From Eriocheir sinensis (lineage: Eukaryota; Arthropoda; Malacostraca; Decapoda; Varunidae), in contig NW_026111620.1 in assembly GCF_024679095.1 (NCBI RefSeq), positions 107,501-171,500 of the forward strand: a DNA stretch of 64,000 nucleotides. The letters run 5' to 3'. The notes beneath the pieces are model-generated. The model did not search any database and was not told where the DNA came from. It saw nothing but the letters and a program-made list of their open reading frames with translations. Positions 56,166-64,000 of this stretch are shown here, one piece after another. Made by a program: the position numbers and the translations under genes. Position 1 is the first letter of the stretch. Each line of letters begins with the position of its first letter.

Positions 56166-57002
56166 ATGCGAATCGTCCTCGCCGGTCTGGAGGGAGTCAC
56201 CTTCTACTTCGACAACATCTTCATATCAGGTTCAACTTGGGAAACCCACCTGGACGCCCTCCACGCTGTCCTCCTCCGTCTCAGACAACATGGACTGACG
56301 GCCCGACCTTCAAAATGCCGATTCGGGTTTACATCCATCCAATATCTAGGCTTCATTGTGGACGGTAACACACTACGGCCTCAGGAAAGTAAAGTATCTG
56401 CCATATCTTCAGTCACACCTCCTACAACTAAAAGTTGCTTCGCCCTTTCTAGGCATGATCTCCTTTACCGAGTCTTCATACCTCAGGCATCCTCCTACAC
56501 CAGTGGACTCTCCGACCTCCTGCGGAAAGAGAACCCCGAACCACTGGTATGGTCAGATGAGCTGCGGACCTGTTTCGAACAACTCAAGTCAGCACTGCAC
56601 TCTCAGCCAGTCCTCGAGTTGCCTGACCCGTCACGTCCCTTCGTTTTACGGACCGATGCATCAAATCAAGGTTTGGGCGCTGTGTTGTTGCAGTACGTTC
56701 AGGATTACCCGCACCCAGTAGCTTACGCTAGCAGGAAGCTCCTAGACAGAGAACGCAGGTACGCTACAATTGAAAAGGAATGCTTAGCCGTCATCTTTGG
56801 GATTAAGCATTTTGACTACTATCTGCGGGGCAAGGAGTTTGTGCTTGAAGTTGACCATAAACCTCTCGTCTACTTGACCCACTTCAAGGGGAATAATGAT
56901 CGTCTCCTTAGATGGGCACTTTGTCTTCAAGGGTATCGATTCAGGGTTGTACACATTCCTGGGAAGAATAATATTGGAGCAGATTTCTTAAGCAGATGTT
57001 AG
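56166..57002 (+). CDS. pol: GMR1 pol, part 2: RT C-terminal half and RNase H
   Basis: 278 codons, the shifted continuation of part 1. RT motif C reads VTFYFDNIFI (residues 12-20): the box is Tyr-Phe-Asp-Asn, where most RTs have Asp-Asp. Then GLTARPSKCRFGFTSIQYLG and the connection. Around residues 86-101 the frame is locally scrambled and recovers (three single-base shortfalls at homopolymers). RNase H: FVLRTDASNQGLGAVLLQ (Asp164), YATIEKECLAVIFGIKHF (Glu204), LEVDHKPLVY (Asp230), IPGKNNIGADFLSRC (Asp273). This is the C-terminus of pol; no integrase follows, confirming the domain order. Confidence 0.88.
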   Translation: MRIVLAGLEGVTFYFDNIFISGSTWETHLDALHAVLLRLRQHGLTARPSKCRFGFTSIQYLGFIVDGNTLRPQESKVSAISSVTPPTTKSCFALSRHDLLYRVFIPQASSYTSGLSDLLRKENPEPLVWSDELRTCFEQLKSALHSQPVLELPDPSRPFVLRTDASNQGLGAVLLQYVQDYPHPVAYASRKLLDRERRYATIEKECLAVIFGIKHFDYYLRGKEFVLEVDHKPLVYLTHFKGNNDRLLRWALCLQGYRFRVVHIPGKNNIGADFLSRC

Positions 57003-57180
57003 TTATTGTGGGATGCTACATAAATCAATGGGTTTCTTTTACTGTTGAATCTCTTGGTTTGGTTCTATGGTTTCTCTTATGTCGGTTTGGTTTAGGTATT
57101 ATTCATTCATATGAGCTAGGCTATATTTGTCTTCTGATTTCTACCTCGATACTCTGTATCGAGTCTTGTCGGCGGAGATG
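57003..57180 (+). other. GMR1 3' untranslated region and polypurine tract
   Basis: T-rich sequence without ORF, ending in the purine-rich GGCGGAGATG at the LTR edge. Confidence 0.7.
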
Positions 57181-57880
57181 TGTAAAGGGAAGACCACTAT
57201 TAACTCCTCAACTCCAACATAGCCCCGGTACACCTCACTCGACCTACACTCATCCCGAGCGAGGCTTCACACTACCCGCAGCGGAACGCCTCGAACGCCC
57301 TGCCCAAGCTCCACCGGCGCGAGTGGGGGGGCCCTGACGTCAGCAGCCGAAGCAACCTCGGACGTTGGTACGCTGAGGACGAGAGACGACTCCAGGACTC
57401 GGTCGAGCCAGCTCGCTAGGCACTGGCTCCCCTTCACCACCTAACGAGTCCTCCACCTGACGAGGCTGCTGCCGCGTTACGCCCGGCCCGGCACTGCCCT
57501 CCATCACTCAGCCGTAGCACCGCCGCGGTCTACCCGGGGAAGACACTGTTGGCCCCGAGACCAAATACCCGGGCCGCCCTTGCTGGCCTTACCACGCCGG
57601 CCTGCCTACCTGTCTTCCGTGGGCTGTATGAGCGGCCTCGCTACGCCGGCCGTCCTACCTGTCTCCCGTGGGCTGTGTGAGCGGCCTTACCACATCGGCC
57701 GTCCTACCTGTCTTCCGTGGGCTGTGCGAGCTGAAGTGCATATTAAAGACGGAGTTAACATCTTGCGTATCGCTTCTCCTGACTACACTGTGAAAGGGGG
57801 GGGGAGCAAAACACCTGGCTCAGAAGGAGAACTGTTAGCCCGGAACAGTCTTGGGCCCCTGCAGTTTCGAGTCCTTCACA
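57181..57880 (+). repeat. GMR1 3' LTR (700 bp)
   Basis: Same as the 5' LTR except CCCAAGCTCC for CCCGAGCTCC and one extra G in a G-run near 57800. Preceded by purine-rich GGCGGAGATG. Confidence 0.93.
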
Positions 57881-57885
57881 TGTAT
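57881..57885. other. GMR1 target-site duplication TGTAT, right
   Basis: Matches 51363-51367. Confidence 0.88.
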
Positions 57886-57997
57886 AGGCCTCGAAATCTT
57901 CTCCCTCTGAGTACTGCTCCACCGCTCCAATTATTGCTCCCATTCTCGTCCTCGGGGTTTCACTTGATTCCTTCAGAATCCCATCCTCGTCGCCACG

Positions 57998-58170
57998 TGT
58001 TGAGGAGTGAATGACACACACGAAGGAGCAGGGGTTGCGATGTATTCTATAAAGAGGCCAGACAGGGAATGTCCGATCCTCGGGCCTTGGCAGTACATGT
58101 ATCCTCGGATTGCTGTTCCGAAGAGCTGCTCAGTGCTTCGGTGCCGCTGAGGTGTAATGACTATACAACA
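57998..58170 (-). repeat. Gypsy-A LTR, right (5' LTR of the element)
   Basis: TGTTGAGG...ATACAACA, 173 bp. The primer-binding site follows at about 57995-57979 (minus strand TGGCGACGAGGATGGG). Confidence 0.88.
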
Positions 58171-58175
58171 GCTGG
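58171..58175. other. Gypsy-A target-site duplication GCTGG, right
   Basis: Matches 46998-47002. Confidence 0.85.
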
Positions 58176-61100
58176 ACTGCAGTAATCTGACACTGTAGAA
58201 AGGTGGCACTATCTGGCTCATTCATAGGGAATCAGAAGGTGTCATGTGCTGCAGAGAGGCTTGTATGTGTTATACCTATGCTAGTGAAAGGCTGGACAGC
58301 ACTAATCTGACCTGTAGGAAGGTGGCACTCTCTGGTTAAGTGCTAGGGAATCAGAAGGTGTCATGTGCTGCAGAGAGGCTTGGAAGTGTTAAATCTATCT
58401 TAGTGATAGGCTAGACTGCACTATTCTGACCCTGTAAAAAGGTGAAGGTGTAGGAAAGTGGCACTCTCTGGCTCAGTGCTAGGGAATCAAAAGATGCCAT
58501 GTGCTGCAGAGAGGCTTGGAGGTGTTATAACTATGCTAGTGAAATGCTGGACTGCACTAATCTAACCCTGTAGGAAAGTGGCACTCTCAAGCTCAGTGCT
58601 AGGGAATCTGAAGGTGTCATGTGCTGCAGAGAGGCTTAGAGGTGTTATAACTATGATAGTGAACGACTGGACTGCACTAATCTGGCTCTCTAGGAAGGTG
58701 GCACTCCTTGGCTCAAAGGGAATCTAAAGGTCGTATATGCTGCAGAGAGGCTTGGAGGTGTTACAGCTATGCTAGTGAAAGGCTGGACTGCACTAATCTG
58801 ACGAAGGTGAAGGTGTAGGAAGGTGGGACTCTCTGGCTTAGTGCTAGGGAATCAGAATGTGTCACGTGCTGCAGAGAGGCTTGGAAGTGTTATACTTATG
58901 CTGCTGAAAGGCTGGACTGTACTAATCTGACCCTGTACGAAGGTGAAGATGTAGGAAGTTGGTACTGTCAAGCACTGTGCTAGGAAATCAAAATGTGTCA
59001 TGTGCGGCAGGGAGGCTTGGAGGTGATATAACTATGCTAGTGAAAGGCTGGACTGCACTTTTCTGAGCTTGTAGGAAGGTGAAGGTCTAGTAAGTTGGCA
59101 CTATCTGGCTCTGTACGTGCTAAGGAATCAGAAGGTGTCATGTGCTGCAGAGAGGCTTGGAAGTGTCTAAACTATGCTAGTTAAAGGCTGGAATGCACTA
59201 TTTTGTCCCTCTAGGAAGGTGGCACTCTGGTTAAGTGCTAGGGAATGAGAAGGTGTCATGTGCTGCAGAGAGCATGGAAGTGTTATAACTATATTAGTGA
59301 AAGGATGGACTGCACTAATCTGACCCTAGGAAGGTGGTGGTGTGTAGAAGTCATCATCTCGTGCTAGGAATCAGAAGATCTTTTATAACTATGCTACCGA
59401 AAGGCTGGACTGCACTAATCTGACCACTTAGGAAGGAAAAGGTGTAGGAAGATGGCACTCTCAAGATCAGTGCTAGGGAATCAGAAGGTGGCATGTGCTG
59501 CAGAAAGGCTCGGAGGTGTTTTAACATGCTAATGAGAGGCTTGACTGAGCTAATAATTATGACCCTGTAAGAAGCTGAAGATTTAGGAAAGTGGCACTCT
59601 CTGGCACAGGGTTAGGGAATCAGAAGGTGTCATGTGCTGCAGAGAGGCTTGGAAGTGATATAAATATGACAGTGAAAGTCTGGACAACACTAATCTAGCC
59701 TGTAAGAAGGTGGTACTCTCTGGCTCAGTGCTAAGGAATCAGGAGGTGCCATGTGCTGCAGAGAGGCTTGGTGATGTTAAAACTATGCTTGTGAAATGCT
59801 GGACTCCAGTAACCTGATTATGTAGGGAGGTGAAGGTGTAGGAAGGTGGCACTCACCGGCTCAGTCCTAGGAAATCAGAAGGTGTCATGTTCTGCAGAGA
59901 TGCTTGGAGGTGTTATAACTATTCTAGTTGGAGGTGTTATAACTACGTTAGTGAAAGGCTGGACTGCAGTAATTTGACAATGTAGGAAGGTGGCACTCTC
60001 TGGCTCAGTGCTAGAGAGTCTGAAGCTGCCTAGTGCTGCAGAAAGGCTTGGAGGTGTTATAACAATGCTACTCAGAAGCTGGACTGCACTAATCAGACCC
60101 TGTAGGAAGGTGAAGGTTTAAGAAGGTGGCACTCTCTGGCTCAATTCTAAGGAATCAGAAGGTTTTCATGTGCTTCAGAGAAGCTTAGAGATGTTATAAC
60201 TATGCTAGTAAAATGCTGGACTGCACAAATCTGATCCTGCAGGAAGGCACCACTCTCAAGGTCAAGGCTAGGGAATCAGGAGGTGCCATGTGCTGCAGAA
60301 AGGCCTGGAGGTGTAATAACTATGTTAGTGAAAGGCTAGACTGAACTAATCTGACCCTTAAAGAAGGTGAAGGTGTTGGAAGGTGGCACTCTGCATCTGT
60401 GCTGGGAAATCAGAAGGTGTCTTGTGCTGCAGAGGAGCTTGGAGGTGTTACAACTATGCTAGTGAAAGGCTGGACTGCACTAATTTGTCCCTGTAGGAAG
60501 GTGAAAGTGTAGGAAGTTGGCACTCTCAAGCTCAGTGCTAGGGAATCAGAAGGTGTAATTTGCAGCAGAGAGGTTTGGAGGTGTTATACCTATGCTGGTG
60601 AAAGGCTGGACTGCAGTAATCTGACTCTGTAGAAAGGTGGCATACTCTGTCTCAGTGCTAGGGAATCAGAAGGTGTCATGTACTGCCTAGAGGCTTGGAT
60701 GTGTTATACGTATGCTAGTGAAAGGTTGAACTACACTAATCTGACCCTTTTGGAAGGGGAAGGTGTAGGAAGGTGGCATTCTCAACCTATGTTCTAAGGA
60801 ATCAGAAGGTGTCAGGTGCTGCAGAGAGGCTTGGAAGAGTTTTAACAATGGTAGTAATAGCCTGGACTGGATTAATCTGACCCTGTGGGAAGGAGAAGGT
60901 GTAGGAAGGTGGCACTCCCTCTCTCAGTACTAGGGAATCAGAAGGTGTCATGTACTGCAGAGAGGCTTGCAGATGTTATAACTATGCTAGTGAAAGGCTG
61001 GACTGCACTAATCTGACCCCGTAGGAAGGTGAAGGTGTATGAAGGTGTAACTCTCAAGCTCTGTGATAGGGAATCAGAAGGTGCCATGTGCTGCATAAAG

Positions 61101-62660
61101 GCTTGGAGGTGTTATAACTATGCTAGTGAAAAGCTGGACTGCACTACTCTGACCATGTAGGAAGGTGTAGCTATAGGAAGGTTTCACTCTCTGGCTCAGT
61201 GCAGGGGAATCAGAAGATGTCATGTGCTGCAGAGTAACTTGGAGGTGTTATAACTATGCTAGTGGAAGGTTGAACTGCATTAATCTGACCCTATAGGAAG
61301 GTGGCACTTTAAGGCTCAGTTCTAGGGAATCAGAAGGTGTCATGTGCTGCAGAGAGGCTTGGAGGTGTTATAACTATGCTAGTGAAAGGTTGGACTGCAC
61401 TAATCTGGCCCTGTAGGAGGTTGCAGCTGTAGGAAGGTGGCACTCTCTGGCTCAGTGCTAGGGAATCAGAAGGTGTCATGTGCTGCAGAGAGGCTTGGAG
61501 GTGTTATAACTATGCTAGTGAAAGGCTGAACTGCACTAATCTGACCCAATAGGAAGGTGGCACTCTAAGGCTTAGTGCTAGGGATTCAGAAGGTGGCATG
61601 TGCTGCAGAGAGGCTTGGAGGCGTTATAACTCTGCTAGTGAAAAGCTGGACTGCACTAATCTGTCCTTATAGGAAGGTGGCACTCTCTGGCTCAGTGCAA
61701 AGGAGTCAGCAGTTGTCATGTGCTGCATAGAGGCTCTGAGGTGTTATAACTATGCTAGTGAACGGTTGGAATGCACTAATCTGACCCTATAGGAGGGTGG
61801 CACTCTCTGGCTTAGTGCTAGGGACTCAGAAGGTGTCCTGTGCTGCAGAGAGGCTTAGAGGTGTTATAACTATGCTAGTGAAAGGCTGGACTGCACTAAT
61901 TTGACCCTGTTGGAATGTGCAACTGTAGGAGTGTGGCACTCTCTGGCTCAGTGTTAGGGAGTCAGAAGATGTCTTGTGCTGCAGAGAGGCTTGGAGGTGT
62001 TATAACTATGCTAGTGAAAGGCTGGACTGCACTAATCTAACCCTGTAGGAAGGTGGCACTCACTGGCTCCGTGCTAGGGAATCAGAAAGTGTCATGTACT
62101 GCAGAGAGGCATGGAGGCGTTATTCCTATGCTACTGAAAGGCTGGACTGCACTAATATGACCCTGCAGGGAGGTTAAGGCGTTGGAAGGTGGCACTCTCA
62201 AGCTCTGTGATAGGGAATCAAAAGGTGTCATGTGCTGCAGAGAGGCTTGGAGGTGTTATAACTATACTAGTGATAGGCTGGACTGCACTAATCTGACACT
62301 TTAGAAAGGTGATGGTGTAGGAATGTGGCACTCGCTGGCTCAGTGGTAGGTGATCAGAAGGTGTAATGTGCTTCAGAGAGGCTCGGATGTGTTATAACTA
62401 TGCTAGTGTAATCTGGACTGCACTGATCTGACCCTGTATGTAGGTGGCACTCTCTGGCTTAGGGCTAGTGAATCAGAAGGTGTCATGTGCTGTAGAGTGT
62501 CTTGGAGGTGGTATAACCATGCTAGTGAAAGGCTGGACTGCACTGATCTGATCCTGTTGGAAGGCGAAGGTGTAGGAAGGTGACACTCTCAAGCTCTGTG
62601 CTAGGGAATCATAAGGTTTCATGTACTGCAGAGAGGCTTGGAGGTCTTATAACTATGCTA
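58176..62660 (+). repeat. 120/136-bp satellite, segment 6
   Basis: About 35 units. The first part is the paralogue of segment 3. The block at about 61330-62050 is the most regular of the window, with units near consensus in both 120- and 136-bp form. Confidence 0.95.

Positions 62661-64000
<1,340 letters not shown>

Larger units (their letters stand above)
51368..57880 (+). mobile_element. GMR1-type Ty3/gypsy retrotransposon, young, 6,513 bp, nested in Gypsy-A
   Basis: LTRs 51368-52066 and 57181-57880 differ by about one substitution and one G-run length change. It is flanked by 5-bp TGTAT copies (51363-51367, 57881-57885), and the uninterrupted target is preserved at about 41359-41368. Internal order: leader, gag, zinc knuckle, protease, integrase, reverse transcriptase, RNase H. 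Integrase ahead of RT is the Ty1/copia-like order found, among gypsy elements, in the GMR1 group. Only small breaks are visible: an in-frame TAG between gag and pol, a 2-nt shortfall near 56130 and compensating single-base shortfalls near 56430-56470. Confidence 0.93.
47003..58170 (-). mobile_element. Gypsy-A: complete but inactivated Ty3/gypsy LTR retrotransposon, containing the GMR1 insertion
   Basis: LTRs at 47003-47172 and 57998-58170 are flanked by GCTGG at 46998-47002 and 58171-58175. Without the nested element it is about 4.65 kb. Order on the minus strand: LTR, primer-binding site, gag with two zinc knuckles, protease, RT, RNase H, integrase, polypurine tract, LTR. This is the normal Ty3/gypsy order, without an env-like frame. 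Several frameshifts and a stop, plus LTR differences (length 170 vs 173 and multiple substitutions), show it is old. Confidence 0.92.

Noticed and set aside
51267..58014. Pro/Arg-rich ORFs within the GMR1 LTRs
   Set aside because: Present identically in both LTRs and cut by the G-run difference; LTR sequence, not genes.
32893..62660. Recurrent 60-110-codon minus-strand ORFs in the satellite
   Set aside because: They repeat with the 120-bp unit and drift between frames; same peptide in every unit, no initiation or domain evidence.

Overview
This is a repeat-dominated stretch of an animal nuclear genome. The mix of CR1/Jockey-like LINEs, tRNA-derived SINEs, Ty3/gypsy elements including a GMR1-type one, a Harbinger-like DNA transposon and very long (TG)n, (GA)n and (TA)n runs fits an arthropod, most likely a decapod crustacean such as a crab. 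That placement is an inference from repeat style. I see no rRNA, no functional tRNA, no CRISPR array, no bacterial operon and no confidently identifiable host gene.

Layout. 0-6.4 kb: a decayed non-LTR ORF1 (PHD-like and zinc-knuckle domains, minus strand), microsatellites, and LINE-A (about 2.6-5.9 kb, minus strand), which lies between two (TG)n runs. 6.4-9.3 kb: a GC-rich open reading frame of unknown function, split by a 1,585-bp Harbinger-like transposon with 48-bp perfect terminal inverted repeats and a TAA target duplication; the transposon carries a MADF-type DNA-binding gene but no visible transposase. 9.5-17.9 kb: adjoining tandem arrays with periods of 30, 24, 28 and 31 bp, with a roughly 150-bp non-tandem unit recurring six times among the 28/31-bp arrays. 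18.0-32.9 kb: one enormous minisatellite (about 30.5-bp unit) whose plus strand is almost free of adenine. 32.9-62.7 kb: a 120/136-bp satellite interrupted by LINE-B (itself holding a SINE), two further SINEs, a truncated gypsy fragment, and a complete older gypsy element (Gypsy-A, minus strand) into which a young GMR1-type gypsy element (plus strand) has inserted. 62.7-64 kb: a short spacer, about 375 bp of (TA)n, and a second 30-bp array of the same family as the one at 9.5 kb but inverted.

How it fits together. The only identifiable protein-coding content is mobile-element machinery: endonuclease/RT for the LINEs, gag-pol for the two gypsy elements, and a DNA-binding accessory protein for the Harbinger-like element. 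The insertion order can be read: satellite, then Gypsy-A (TSD GCTGG), then duplication of part of Gypsy-A with its satellite flank, then GMR1 (TSD TGTAT) into one copy only. Most very long ORFs here (one exceeds 3,600 codons) come from repeat composition and are not annotated as genes. The most notable items are the GMR1 element with integrase ahead of reverse transcriptase, the Harbinger-split ORF that returns to frame when one TSD copy is kept, the preserved empty site for GMR1, and the adenine-free 14.9-kb minisatellite.
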